Assembly (NCBI RefSeq): GCF_020085105.1
Contig: NC_058043.1
Span: 16,978,167-17,042,166 of the forward strand
Direction: 5' to 3'
DNA: 64,000 bases
Source of the DNA: Siniperca chuatsi
Lineage: Eukaryota; Chordata; Actinopteri; Centrarchiformes; Sinipercidae
Positions 1 through 12,890 of the stretch are shown here, in pieces (positions within the stretch are counted from its first letter, which is position 1; the number at the start of each line of letters is the position of its first letter). The position numbers were made by a program, and so were the translations under genes. The notes below the pieces were generated by a model. That model was not told the origin of the DNA. It saw nothing but the letters and a program-made list of their open reading frames with translations, and made no database searches.

Positions 1-1165
1 ACTGCTGTAAAGTGCAAACAAGCACGGTGGCAGTTAAAATTTGTCATTTATTTCATATTGGTTTCAATTTCATATTCATATAATTTCTCACAATAATCCT
101 CCTTTACTTGGTATTGCAAAAAACAAAACCTTTGGTACTATGTGGTTAGAATAGCAATAATGTATTGGTAACTTATTCTAATAACTGTTTCTACCTCCAT
201 CACTCAAGGGCCACTTTGTGTGATTCTTTCATATATTTGTCTTCTCTACTTTGGTAAAGGCTTTGAAATAATCCTCAAAAGTCCTGGATTTAAACATTCA
301 GTAATGCTATATTATTCAACAGATGTCATTAATAAATGTATCATTAACAACAGCAGTGCCCTGATGATAAAAGAGAAATCCTGGGTATGTATGTTAACAT
401 AGGACATATTTATTTCAGTTGAGTTTGCTCAGCTGTTACGGCAACAAAGCAAACTCCATTCACTGATGAACCCGATGAAATACAGTTGAAAAGCTCCAGA
501 CAAAGCTGCTAAGTGGACCTTAAATGAAGATTTTTCAAACTACTATTTACCGCATCAAGAATAAACTTCCACACGCAACATTCACTATAGGCGTTTGCCC
601 TGCTCTGTGATATTACAGTGTGTTGTATAAAAACTGTGTAGTGAAAGAATCGTGATCAATCCTAGTCAGTCAAAATAAAAAAAACATTGTCCATTGTCAA
701 CCTAATTAAAACTAGCAGTACAGAAAGAAGCTGTAGGGACAGAGAAAACTGTCACTTATTTTGTCACTTCTTCTGGGTGTCTACAACTAAAACCTGAATT
801 TCATTTACAAGGCTTCAAATATGAAAGAAGGGGGTTTACTCTCTGCACACTGACATATTTAGCACTAACTATTTTATGAAGTCTGTCCTAAAACATAATA
901 AAACTTGGGAGTTTTACATTATTTCATTATTTTCATGGTTCAGTGGTCGTTAAAAGGCTGCCATGATAATTTATCTTACAGACATAGAAGTGTGACTTTA
1001 ATAAACATCTTTCAGAGCATAAAGTGTTTTCATATCAATAACTTATACTGTCCATAATACAAGTGGATACACAAGATTCACCTGCTTTGTCTGAACAGCA
1101 ACTGTTTAAGGCCTTGCCAAGGAGTGGCACATTCATTTGTGCATCCTTTATATAAGTTTTGAGCT
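1..1165. other. No gene seen; 3' flank of the CRELD1-like gene
   Basis: AT-rich DNA with no reading frame that resembles a protein. The 60-codon frame at 220-402 has no family features. The part next to 1165 is expected to hold the 3' untranslated region of the minus-strand CRELD1-like gene, but I could not choose a polyadenylation signal with confidence. Confidence 0.5.
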
Positions 1166-2902
1166 TTAACGTCCCTTTAGGAAGCTGTCTAACAAACGGT
1201 CTCCCCTGTCAGAAAGCCAGTACCCTGCCATGGCTGCCACCGCTCCCATGAATACAGATGTGTAGACCAAATCTCCTTTTGCAGCCATTGTGGCCAGAGC
1301 ACAAAGCACCACCCCAAACAACATCTGCTGCAGCACCTCCACCTCGTCATCCTGAATATCCTCAAAAAGACCTTTCTCCTGAACACCTGCACAGGGAGAC
1401 GAACATGTGAGAGGTTGCAGTGAGGTCACGTGATTGTGGGTGCAAACATCCTTCTGTGTGTGTGATGAGACTCACTAGGCTGCTGCTTCTTCACACAAAC
1501 ACTATCCTTGCGTATGAATCCTTCAGCGCAGTCACAGCGGAAAGAGCCTTCCGTGTTGGCACAAATCTCATCCAGACCATGACAGGCAAGTACCCTGTCA
1601 CTACATTCATCTACATCTGAGCAAGAGAAAGAGAGGCACATGATATCATCTCATCAGAGACCTGTAGATTACTGCTGTTCCTCAGAAGCACATAATGAAT
1701 GCATGCTAATGAAACAATATTAAAAAATATTCTCTTTTACACAATTACCCAAACATTTGGACCCTGTCAGTGTGTACCCAGAGGCACATTTCCTGCAGCG
1801 TGCTGGTCCGCTGCCCATACAGCCCACACAGGCCGGGTCACAGTCTGAGGAAAGAATGACCATTTAATTTATTCATTTACAGACGTTCTCATTTGCCGTA
1901 TATGAGTGAAAAATGCCACAAAACACAATCATATTAGATCAGAGAGGGAGTAATATTTAATATTTGTTCACCTACTGTTACAAGAGTTTATACAGTGATG
2001 CTTCAGCTGTATACAATACAGTGATACAATATAGTACATATGGATGATTAATATCTGCACTGGTGTAGTTTTATGAAGAAACTTAGCCTAGGAAACTTAG
2101 CCTTAGCCTAAGAAACTAGGTAGCTAGCGCACACACACACATCCTGCACCAATCCCTGTACTATATATACATGGACACACCCATCTCATTTTTATATATA
2201 TATTAGAAAAACTGGAAATGTGGTGAGGAAAATGGGAAATGTTGTGTGGGGAAAACAGTGCATTGATAAATGATTAAATGTGGGTCAAGATCAAGATATA
2301 GGAAAACTAAAAACTAAAATGAAAAAATGAAAAAATAAAATGAACTAGTGAAAGATAGAGTTTTCATTTATTTTATCAACTGGTTGGTGGTAAAGGAAAA
2401 TAAGTATTTTTCACTATTTTCTGACACTTTTTAGGTTTATTTAGTTATTCATTTCAGTTTTGTTTAATTTCTACTTCTATAGATGTAGCCTACATATTGT
2501 GTCTTTTACACCAAGTCTAAACCACTGACCTCTGCACTCAAAGGAACCCTCTTTATTGAAGCAGTAGCTGTTTGTAGGACAGATACCCAGCTCGGTGCCA
2601 CACTCATCTATGTCTAAAACAGATCAAAACATATATACATTTAGCCATTAGTCTGCTTGTCTTAAGCCATACATGTATAGGATGATTTTCAGACTCATAC
2701 ACAAAGTTCTGTATACAGTACCTACACAGGAGTTATTATGGAGTGTCCATCCTGCTCTGCATTCCTCACACTGGTCCTTTTCTGGGCCTGAACACTTACT
2801 GCAGGTATCTGGACAGCTGTGCACCTGAACAGTCAACAGACAACACAGCCAAGCAGCCTGCAGCAGGTACTTGTGAGGCATCCTCACTTCCATCTGTCCC
2901 AT
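1166..2902 (-). CDS. creld1: CRELD1-like protein, short form (cysteine-rich with EGF-like domains)
   Basis: Five coding exons with matching phases: 2722-2902, 2530-2613, 1749-1844, 1476-1616 and 1166-1386 (723 bp, 240 aa). In order they encode a hydrophobic leader (LLQAAWLCCLLTV), a furin-type Cys repeat (CSKCSGPEKDQCEEC), a calcium-binding EGF module (DIDECGTELGICP), a second CxxCxG repeat (CVGCMGSGPARC), a second EGF module (DVDECSDRVLAC), and a C-terminal pair of hydrophobic segments (MLFGVVLCALATMAAKGDLV, then VFMGAVAAMAGYWLSDR) ending in KGR. That tail is diagnostic of CRELD1, an ER or cell-surface protein important in heart development. Normal CRELD1 is about 420 aa, so the N-terminal half is missing here. 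The chosen ATG is the first base of exon 2 after a good acceptor (CTGACCAG); other in-frame Met codons follow at residues 4 and 8. It could be a truncated paralogue or a gene with undetected upstream exons. The family call is firm; the start is not. Confidence 0.85.
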
Positions 2903-3182
2903 CTGGTCAGGAAGATAAAGTTGTTTATCTCATCCAAAATATCACATCCAGGTTTGTTAAATGATGCTTGCAAGTTGGGATCATAAGAACAAGGAACAGA
3001 TTGCTGGCAAAATAAAGCATATGAGGGACAAAAAAAGCTTCACCTTTGGGACAAAAGTATAGTTAATAAGTAGTTTATATCCCATCATCCCTTAAAATCA
3101 TGTATGAATAAACAGTCAATGATTATTTTGGCAATCAAGATTCAAAGAAGAGTTTAGGAGGGATCTGATTGTTTGTGACATT

Positions 3183-3372
3183 AGTGGTAGAAAGTGACTA
3201 CACATTTTCTCGAATACTGTACTTAAGTAGGCTACCATTTTCAGGTACTTTACTTTAGTATTTTCATTTTGTGCTTATACTTCTGCTTCAGTGCATGTAA
3301 GAGGCAAATATTGCACTTTTTACTCCACTACGTTTAACTGACAGCCATAGTTACTTTTCCAGATTAAATTTT
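3183..3372. repeat. Old copy of the teleost GTGGTGGAAAGTA-type non-autonomous DNA transposon
   Basis: It starts AGTGGTAGAAAGTGACTACA and continues with the alternating 'gtacttaagta ... ggtactttactttagtatttt ... tactccactacgttt' pattern. This pattern is typical of a very common teleost short-TIR (hAT-like) repeat. It lies in the first intron of the CRELD1-like gene and is worn, with no clear target duplication. Related pieces occur near 8018-8090 and 9265-9290, 13435-13825, 16735-16905, 37680-37830 and 55985-56130. Confidence 0.6.
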
Positions 3373-3835
3373 TACATACAAATATAGTGTTTCATTAGAA
3401 ACGGTTTGATAAATTGAAACTGTTGACACTTTATCCAACTGAGGAAGGAGATGGAGATATTTAAGTTGCTGAATATTTGCCAGTTTCTGCCAGGCTGTTG
3501 TTTCACAGAACCTTCATTAATGACAAACCAATGTCATTATTGTTATTACAAATATAAAATACCTGTTAATTAAGAATAGGCATATTACGGTATTCTTTTG
3601 CTAAAACTTTGTAGCTCATTATGTTGCTACAACATTTATTGATGTTTCATATATCTTAACTGTACATTCTGTCTCTTTCAAAAAAACATGAGGCCATCAT
3701 TAAAAATAATTTCATATAATTTCATGTCACGTTCTGACAAATCAACTCACGGTAAAACTGACACTGGAACAGTCAACGCACCAAGCATTTAAGTGGACCT
3801 CAAAACAAAATGTAGACATTAGGGTTTTTCTTTAC

Positions 3836-4045
3836 CTCCTCTACAGTTTGTGCGTCGACTGGGTCTGAACCGTGTCGTCTTTGGTAAAGTTTTTAGATGC
3901 AGTGAATAATGCCGAACAGCGCTTGACACATTTCCAGATCTCCTTTGTGTTTGATTACATAAAATAAACCAAACATTCCGAGCGAGCGGAGCATGCATCA
4001 GTCGAACAGCACCGCCCCTCCGGAATGTACTGAAATTCTTAACAA
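3836..4045 (-). promoter_or_regulatory. Probable 5' untranslated exon and promoter area of the CRELD1-like gene
   Basis: A consensus splice donor (GAG|GTAAAG, minus strand) lies at 3836/3835. The sequence just upstream is richer in C+G than its surroundings (CGACGCAC, CCGAGCGAGCGG). The next good acceptor downstream is the one at 2903 that opens the first coding exon. This fits a non-coding first exon. The frame at 3819-4049 is open but has no recognisable protein features. The right-hand limit is a guess. Confidence 0.4.
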
Positions 4046-4204
4046 ACACTTCTCTCTGTGTCCTTCAACTGACACCAGTTTACACCAATTAGATCCACCG
4101 CCCTTCACTGAGAGCTGGCCAATCACAATCCGAGATCCGCCATGCACAAAAATAAGCACATGTATTTATAGAGTAAGTATTTAAGTGTTGACAGACTCAC
4201 AGTA

Positions 4205-5150
4205 CATGGATATAATTAGTCTGTAGGTAGGTTTAACCTGTATTTAACCAGGTAAAAACCAGTTGAGATAGAATCTCTTTTTCAGTGGTGACCTGGCCAA
4301 GAAGACAGCAAAGTCAGAGTGCACGCCAATAACATACATACAATAAAATACAAAATACATTACAAGTGGTACAGATTAAGAGGTAATATCCACGCATGGA
4401 CAGCATTGGTTAAATGAACACAAAAAGTGCATTCATATATATCAGTGCTGCATCCTACACATAGCACGTGAGTCCTGTAGCCTGAATTTGAAATATATCT
4501 CAAAGCAGTGGATCAAGTAAGTCCAAAGTAGTGGGACAAGCAAATCTGTAAATGGTATCACCGTAGTGTAGCTGAGACAGGAATAGACCTATAACCAGCC
4601 GTTTACGTGAGGATGGAGAGAATGGTTACTTTAACCTATATAAGAAACTTAGCGTGAACTTGAGTTTCTTAGTGTTTCAATGTGATACTTAAAATTAAGA
4701 TTTTTGTCCAACCAAGTGCCCAGATATTTATAGTGACAAACTCAATACCAACACCATCAAGGGTGTTAATAGAGAGGGAAGGAACCTTGGTATTACTGGG
4801 GACAAATAGCGTAGCCTTAGTTTTGTTTGCATTTAAAAGCAATTTCAAATCATTGAGTCAGACTGCAAATCGGTAACTGCAATCTCAAAAGAAGGAGCAG
4901 AGGAATACAGGACTGTATCATCAGCATACATATGGTACACACAGTGTTTGATCTGGACACAAATGTTGATATATAATAGAAAAAGAAGAGGCCCCAAAAT
5001 AGATCCTTGGGGAACTCCCCTTTTCAGGACAACAGGATCATAAACAACATTACCAGACTTGACAAATTTCATGTGGTCAGTTAAATAACTCTGAAACCAG
5101 CTAGCCACTTCACAATCAATGCCAGGCATTAACAACTGCGGCTGAAACTA
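4205..5150 (-). mobile_element. 5'-truncated LINE fragment with reverse-transcriptase C-terminal part
   Basis: The minus-strand frame 4845-5135 reads as a reverse-transcriptase segment. It has RGVPQGSILGPLLFLLYIN (motif before the active site) and the YADD catalytic box. Downstream on the same strand the sequence turns into the LINE 3' untranslated tail, with a '...TTACCTGGTTAAATACAGG' end common in fish non-LTR elements. The 5' part is missing and the frame is broken after YADD, so it is a dead fragment. It sits in the spacer between the CRELD1-like gene and il17rc. Confidence 0.75.
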
Positions 5151-5431
5151 GTCCCAAACAAATAGTAATGTTTGCTAAAAAGTACAGTGCCCAGCAGTTT
5201 TAGGAAATTATTCACTAAAAATGAACGGGTTTGGGGCTGAAAACTCCAGACAGGAAAGTGAAGTCGGAAAGTATTGTAAGACCAACTAACATATTGTTGA
5301 CATTAAGAACAATATAGATTATTGTATTTATCTCCACAATTTGGATGAACATGTCCTTCATATGCACAGAGCAACAATAATGTTCAGCATGACATTTATG
5401 GGTGCGTCAAAAACTTTGTCTCCAAGTTTTT

Positions 5432-8400
5432 CTAAACTCCAACATATTTACAGTCTGGCCCTTCTTTAGTCTTTGATCCCCATCCATCTGAGGCACTCCA
5501 TTTCCACCCTGTCCATGTCCTTCTACCTAATCCCCTCCCTGTCCCTCCCACAGTGAGCTCAGTCAAGAGAGCCTGGGTCTGAGAGGGAAGCTGGAGCAGG
5601 GGCAGCCCCTGAAGAAGCTCTGGTAGACTCCTGTCACTGCGTGGATGTGAGTCAAATTTCACCAGAAGGAAACGTTCCCCAGCTCTGCCCAGCTGCTTGT
5701 CCGCTTGGATGAGGCACAGGGAGGCCGTGAACACATCAGAGTAAGGGGACCACATCTGAGGGAGACCTTTGTCTTCCCCCTTCATCTTGATAACCCCTTT
5801 GTGAGTCCACTCCTCTGCTCTCTCCAAGGCTTTGCGAGTCAAGACGAGCACAACTCGGCCGCCATGGCTTTTCAGCTGCAGCAGCTGGGAGTGCAGCCAT
5901 GGCAGAGGCCCCAGAGTGCACTGCTCCTTCCTGCTCCACTGGTCCACAGACACACTGAAGCCCTGGTTGCAGAGCAGGGACCCAAGCCGACATACTGACT
6001 CTGAAACACCATCATCCACATCTGGGGGGCTCAGCAACACCACGTGACGATTTCTGCCAACTTTAGAGAGGAAAAACAAGGGGACGGATGTCAGAGATTT
6101 GACATGTTCCATCACGACTTTATGAATTTTATATATATATAAAACACTCACTCGCTACAAATCTACCATGATGCCAGCTCCACGCCCATTCTATAAAAGT
6201 CAGAGAAATAAGAGTTAATATACCAGGGGGCTTACTGTAGCAGAAATGCACTACAAGGATATTTATCATTTCAGTGCCACAAATAATTGATTCCTTAAAC
6301 TGTGTGTGGGTAAAATATATGCATGAGCAGTGCAGACTTTATGAATAATTCCCAGATCTAGTAAAAAAGATTTGGTCTTTCAGGCAAATAAAAGGAGCCT
6401 TTGTTGGAAGTGCCGGAGGAAATTCACCAGACAGTCAAATTGGACAATGCATATTTTATCATGGGTTGATTACAAATTCCAGAGCAGAGAAATTAGACAC
6501 CGCTCTGTCTTCTTCATGTACTATGTTTCTCCTGGTATTCTTAGATATTTAACACACACAAGAAAAAACAAATAAAACTTACTCTTGACAAAGTCATGAC
6601 GGAGATATAATATTAGCACAGTCAAGCAAACCAACAGCATAACACCAACAACCAGGAGACTCCAGCGCCACCTGTCAGCTGCAAGTAGTACAAAACAAAT
6701 CCCCATTTATAAAAAGCTCAAGGAAAAAGTGTGTATTTTAGCAAAATATGTCATGCCCCAACCAGCATCAGTTTCTGTAATTATGAACTGTGTCAGACTC
6801 ACTGTTATTAAAACAGAATGGACCCATCAGCTCTTCCATTCCCTTTACTTTCACCTGCACAAATGGATAAACATAAATTAATTATTCAACTTCAGTAACT
6901 AAGTATATACAGTATATGATTCACAGGTGGACGGTTGAAAATACTATACCATCACACATGGTGAGCGCTGAAGGTTGATGTCTTCAAACACCCCTACTTT
7001 CTCCTGAAGAGGACACAATTACAAACTCACAAACAGTCATTACTCATTACTCATGCTGTGAAGCCAGGCATCATTCAGACCCACAGAACTTAATTTTAAA
7101 TTCTTGCGGAGATCCAAGATTTCCAATGATACCAAATATGTCAGTTTGAAATTTGGGAAAATGTGTATGAAATTTTACACAAAACATCAGAATATTTCCA
7201 TTTGATATAATGGTGCAGCCATAATTTCACTCAGTGTAAACATTATATCGCTTCAATTAAGGGTTGAAACAAGGTGATAGAGAATATATATGTGATAGTG
7301 TCAGACAGTGTGGAATAAAATGGTTTTTCAAAATTTAAAGGACTGAAGTGGAAATAAAGGGGGTCATTTGATGTTAAGGTGGTTTTAAAACACCAGTATT
7401 AAAGTTTTTCTTACCCACTGTCCCTTGCTGTTTTGTTTCCATGTGCCATTTGCCAGCTGTTGTCTGAAGCCCTTAATCTCCCTGCAGCTGTTCTCTTTGT
7501 GACAGGGCCACACTTCACCTTTCAGCCTGCAGGGGGCAGACAGGTTCCACAACAGCATTGTGCGGTAGTTGTTCATTTCACCCTGGCCTACAGACACTGA
7601 CACATTCTGCCATACGTTCCTTTTGAAGATATCTGGAATGGACACACATTGAGGAAACATCAGCATCAGGAAACAACCAGCATAAACTGTAAACTGAGAC
7701 CAGAAAGAAACTCATGACAACTAAAAAAGAGACCTTCTCACCTATGTTAATGAAGGGGCAGCTTAGAGAGCGCCTAGACCTCTGATCATTCTCTTCCCAT
7801 ACCTAAAAACACACACGTCAGTCATATAGGTCTGTACAGACACAGCACTACTGATTTGTTAGCTATTAGTAATCATGATGGTGGAAAGTGATGGTACCTG
7901 GAAACACATGCAGGGGGTCACAGAATACAGAGGAATGATCGTCCTGTTCCATTTCTATAAATAACATTTAACACATCATGGCTTTAATGAGAGTGAGAAA
8001 ACAGTGCAGAGTAACATTTACAAGTACTGTAGGTACTTGTACTTTACTTGAATGCTTCCATTTTAAGCCACTTTATACTACTACTGGCTGCCCGAATAAG
8101 TCCCTTAAGTCCAGTTGATCCAGAATGCTGCGGCATGTGTACTGACAAGAACTAGGAAAAGAGATCATATTTCTCCAATATTAGCTTCTCTGCACTGGCT
8201 CCCTGTAAAATCCAGAATAGAATTTAAAATCCTTCTCCTCACCTACAAAACTCTTAATGGTCTGGTACCATCGTATTTTAAAGAGCTCATAATACCTTAT
8301 TACCTGACTAGAACACTGTGCTCCCAGGATGCAGGGTTACTTGTGGTTCCTAGAATCTCCAAAAGTATAACGGGAGCCAGAGCCTTCAGTTATCAAGCTC

Positions 8401-11400
8401 CTCTCCTGTGGAATCAAATCCCAGTTTGGGTTCGGGAGGCAGACACCATCTCTCACTTTTAAGAGTAGGCTTAAGACTTTCCTCTTTGATAAAGCTTATA
8501 GTTAGGGCTGGCTTGGGTGAGTCCTGAACCATCCCTTAGTTATGCTGCTATAGGCCTAGACTGCCAGAAGACTTCCCATGATGCACCTCTTTCTTCTCTT
8601 CTTCTCTCGCTCTCCATCTGTGTGCATTTTTATCCCATTACTGCATGTTACTAACTCAACATCTTCTCTCTCCCGTAGTTTTGTGCTTTCTCGTTTCTTT
8701 CCTCACTCCTTCTGTCGCTTTCAGCAGGTATTTCTGCCTCCAGAGCTGCAGAGACTGGATCTGTGGTTGTGGGCCACCTGCTGCCCCCGTGTTCCTGCTC
8801 GACAACTGCTACTATAGTTGTTGTTATTGGCTCTGTTACTAATACTGACATTATTTTTCCTATAGCTGTCATTTCTATTATTATTATTGTTATTATTATT
8901 TATTTGTTAATATTACCACTACAATTACATTACTACTATTTTAAAAAATTCTAGGTGGTATTTGCATTGTGCCCCCCCCCACAAACCTCTCAGTCTCTCT
9001 CTTATAACCTCTCTCTCTCTCTAAACATGGCAGCAGTGGATGGCCGCCCACCATTGAGTCTGGTTCTGTCCAAGGTTTCTGCCTGTTAAAGGACGTTTTT
9101 TCTTGCCACTGTTGCCAAATGCTTGCTAATGGTGGGATTTGTTGGGTCTCTGTAAATAATATTATAAAGAGTACGGTCTAGACCTGCTCTATAGGAAAAG
9201 TGCAATGAGATAACTTCTGTTATGAATTGGCGCTATATAAATAAAATTGAATTGAATTGAATTGAATGCTGAATTTCAGATGGAAATATGTCTAACAGCT
9301 GCAGTTACAAGAGCTGGAAAATTTTATAAATGAGTTGAGTGACAGAAAATTAAGCAGCAACTATTTGTTGTAAGTGATTAATCGTTTCAGTCAACTTTCA
9401 ATGCAAAAAAAAAAATCACTGGTTCAATTTAATCCTTTTTTTGTGTCACATGACAGTAAACAATTAGACAATTAGAATATGTCAATTTAGGCTTACAGAA
9501 ATTGTGCCGTACATTTTCTACAATTGTTTGACTTTTATCAATAAATATTAATGCATAATTAATAGTAATGCAATAAGTATAATGTAACATGTAAACATTC
9601 TGCATAGTGAGTAGTTTTGCTTTGTGATATTTTGAATGCAAGTTTTTTTTTACATTGCTGTATTGCTTCTTTTACAAAGGATCTGAATACTTTGTTTACT
9701 TCTGCAAAAACAAACAAAAAACAATAATGACAAAAGGAAAAAAACACAGCTGTGACTGGCACCCAAATTAGGCACTCATACACAACACTGACCTGACATC
9801 TCCCATTCTGCTCATACTGGACGCACACAGAGGGGAGGCTCTCATTGCTGCCAGCAAACTGCAGCTCCACCTGATTCATCTCTTGGTTAATTACACTGCT
9901 GAGTCTGGGCACTGAATGATCGGAAAGAAAGACGGGTATATTTCCCCATATGGATGCAAAACGGCACAAGGAAAACCAATACATGTGATATCTGGGGATT
10001 ATTTACCATGACACTCTTCCACACGTTTCTGCACCCCCGGGGAGCACACTGAAGAAAAATAATACAGTATGTGTCAAGCACTGTTGCAATACTAAAAAAA
10101 GCACTTATGAGTTCAACAGCTGCTTTGCAGTTAAAACTTTGAAAGACCAAACTTTACCTTCATCTAGAGAAGGAGCAACAACTTCTTGAAGTAGATGTGA
10201 TGGTTTAGAAGAATAAACAATCACTTGACTGCTGAAGGAAACCCCAACTGGCTTAGTAATCACAATGGAAAGCTATAGAAGTCACACACACACACACACA
10301 CACACACGCACAGAGAGTTTATAAGACAAGGTGACTGGAAGAGAGCATACAGTATATCCCTACAGACTTCATATTCCACTACACAGAGCCTACAGTACCT
10401 TTGCCTGGTTTTGCTGACTAAGAGCTGGATGATTAACTGTAAACTCCACCTTCTTGCACGTAAGCGCGGTAGGTACTGCATAGTAACACACTGTCACAGA
10501 TGCTGTTGCAACAGAGAAAGTACAATAAGGGTGAGGCTTAGAATTCATTGGAACAGTAATGGAAAATGTAATGTAAGAGCAGCACTTAAAACTCACTTCA
10601 AAAACCCACACTTAAAAGACCATACCAGTGTTTTTTCATGTTTTAACCAATTAACTGAGTATACTTAACATGTTGTACATATGTGCATGTATTGTATTGC
10701 CAATCCTTTTTTCAAAGCAAGCCATAGGTTTTTACTGCCACTGGTTTTCATTTACTCCAATAGATTCAAACAGTAAACATTTTAGCCAGGTTATCATTTG
10801 TCCAAGCTGATTGATCAACGATGACAGTAAAGCTAAATATCTTATCTCCACTGTGGTCTGTAAGTTACATTGTTGTATTGAGTTCAAGAAAACGTTGACA
10901 TACGAGAAGTACAGCAACCATTTATACAAATACAACAAACTAGTGTCAATTTCATATTATCCTTTTCACAACTTCCATGTTTGCTCATTCATTCTTCCAG
11001 TAATAATTTTCCAACATCCCACAACACACTCCTCAGAAGCTGACTATCAAATATTGGATGTTTTTCAAAATAGTTTCCACTTGCAATTGCCATGTGACAA
11101 TATGTAACTTTCACAGAAAATTTAAGAAAAGTAATTGTTTACTGTGATGGGTTGCCTATTACAAGCAAGTTGAAGTTGATTTTTATGCACTACTGAAATT
11201 AAATAAAACCAATGCCTGGATGGTAAGAAATTATTTAAAAACTTGTGGTATACTTTGTGAGACAGTCAGTAGCAACTAAAAGGCTAATTCATGGATTGGT
11301 TGATGGATTTAAACATACAAAACAAACGGTATGGTCCTTTAAAAACAAGTAATAATATGACAGTGGGCTGCATGAAGCCTTAGTTTATACCTTTTGGATT

Positions 11401-12352
11401 CCTCGTCTCCTGGCTGTAATCCTCCTCATCAAGCCCAGAGTGACCTTCATCCTCCATGTGTTTGTCCGGCTGGATATCGATGTCTGTGTCTATCACCAGA
11501 CATAATGTACACGGTGTTCTGTCCTTGCAGCAGAGCTTGAAATATGGCGTCAGGTTTCGGACATCCACAGCATCATTCTCTGCTTCAGTATAAGGCGTCT
11601 GATCCTTTATGGTGCAATCAGAGAGACCCTAAAAGGAATTCAAATTTGAAATGGAAAACGAGAAATACATATTTTTATTGTGTCATCACATTTTTACTGA
11701 ATGCATCTGGATGGTAAATATTTGCTGATCAGAGGCCTATATTTGTGATCAATGTACATATAGTACAACAGCCCTATATTGTGACAAGCTGGCAGATGGC
11801 TATAACCCTTTGTCTGCTTTTAATTAAATGTTTGAGAACAAAACACTTAATCAGTGAAAAGGGAAATTAAAATGTCAGAGCAGGCTACACCAGTACTAAA
11901 AGGAAATTAAAAATTTAATCTGTCAACAAAAAGTGAATATATTGTACTGCAGCACAGGAAATGTCTGCTTCAGCGTATCCAAGAAGTTTACCCTACAGTA
12001 CCTGTGAGCAAATGACTTCATGGCTGTCATATCCAGAAATCTCCAAAACACAGGCTGACATGCGTAGAGTCAGTAAAATGCACCAAATGGACCATACAGG
12101 AGGAAACATTTTGCCTGAGGAAACTCAAGATTTGAGTCCTACAGCATTTTTCTCCAAATAGCTTTCTCCAGGAGTGACATGAAAACCTTGTCAAACAAGT
12201 CCAGTATCTTCCTACGCATCATGACTTTAGGTTGGAGATTAACTTGATGATATCCTGACTGAAACTGCACACTAGCATGGAAGGCAGTCAATCGAGACTA
12301 ACTTTTAGAGCATAGCTGTGGTTGATACCTGGGTTTCACATTTGGTTATGGC
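5432..12352 (-). CDS. il17rc: Interleukin-17 receptor C-like (SEFIR-domain receptor), N-terminus not found
   Basis: Thirteen in-phase exons: 12329-12352, 11391-11628, 10399-10502, 10158-10272, 10007-10048, 9793-9911, 7898-7954, 7742-7802, 7415-7632, 6950-7003, 6803-6854, 6583-6678 and 5432-6060 (1809 bp, 602 aa without the start). The first eleven give a Cys-rich extracellular part (PFINIDIFKRNVW, CRLKGEVWPCHKENSC). Exon 6583-6678 gives one membrane helix (WSLLVVGVMLLVCLTVLILY). The last exon holds the SEFIR domain (RHVVLLSPPDVDDG, VDQWSRKEQCTLGPLPWLH, GRVVLVLTRKAL, LPLLQLPSQTQALL), which recruits Act1. 'VDxWSRxE...GPxxWxH' and 'LPSQ' fit IL17RC better than IL17RE, and CRELD1 is its neighbour in tetrapods. 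The 24-bp exon at 12329 is short but phase-correct. No signal-peptide exon could be placed upstream, so the 5' end is open. A LINE and an older MITE occupy the intron between 7954 and 9793. Confidence 0.85.
8092..9268 (+). mobile_element. 5'-truncated L2/Rex1-like LINE, 3' end
   Basis: The plus-strand frame 8115-8462 is the C-terminal tail of a fish L2/Rex1-group reverse transcriptase ([56 protein letters not shown]). A 3' untranslated part with a CT run follows (about 9000-9020), then the tail with GAATT repeats. The same family lies in minus orientation at 26915-27735. The insertion split an older MITE: its pieces flank the LINE at 8018-8090 and 9265-9290. It lies in an il17rc intron, antisense to the gene. 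It is dead, with no endonuclease or RT core. Confidence 0.85.
10282..10313. repeat. (CA)n microsatellite in an il17rc intron
   Basis: About fourteen CA units with one CG interruption, between the exons at 10158-10272 and 10399-10502. Confidence 0.95.
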
Positions 12353-12774
12353 CTGGGGAAGAAGAGACACAAATTAATGCTGGTACAGGTGTTTTCTTCA
12401 TACATTTCCTTTGAATGAAACTGGCTCCAACAGTTTTCTGGTGTGAACTTGTCAGTTTCACAAATCCCTTAATAGACATAATAACTGGGAACTGGATAGT
12501 CCCTTCTTAAAACACCTTCAAGCATTAAACAAGCAAACAATGCTACGACATAAGAAGAAACAAGAGAATATTAATGTAACATTAGAAACTATATAAAATT
12601 ACACTAGTAATCTTGTAGAAAGATGATCTAGGTTACTTACTGTGTTTAGTAATCCACTGTAAGTAATGTGCTTTCTCTCTACAGTTGTACGCCTTGTCAA
12701 AGTTGCCTGGAAGTGTTTGAGTCATGTGAAAATTGAACCATACAACGTCACTGTTCTGACTCAGGAGACGTCCC

Positions 12775-12890
12775 TCCCTTCCCCCGTCTCTCTCTCCCTC
12801 GTCTCTGTCTGTCCCCCTGTCTCTCTCTCCCGCTGTCTCTCTCTCTCTCCCTGTCTCTCTCTCTCCCCTTGTCTCTCTCTTTCTGTTTGT
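12775..12890. repeat. CT-rich simple repeat
   Basis: Imperfect run of CTCTCTCTCCC / CTGTCTCTC units. It makes a spurious long minus-strand frame (12633-13004) of Arg/Glu-rich sequence. Confidence 0.85.

Noticed and set aside
5705..5998. Plus-strand frames opposite the SEFIR exon
   Set aside because: Antisense shadows of the il17rc last exon.
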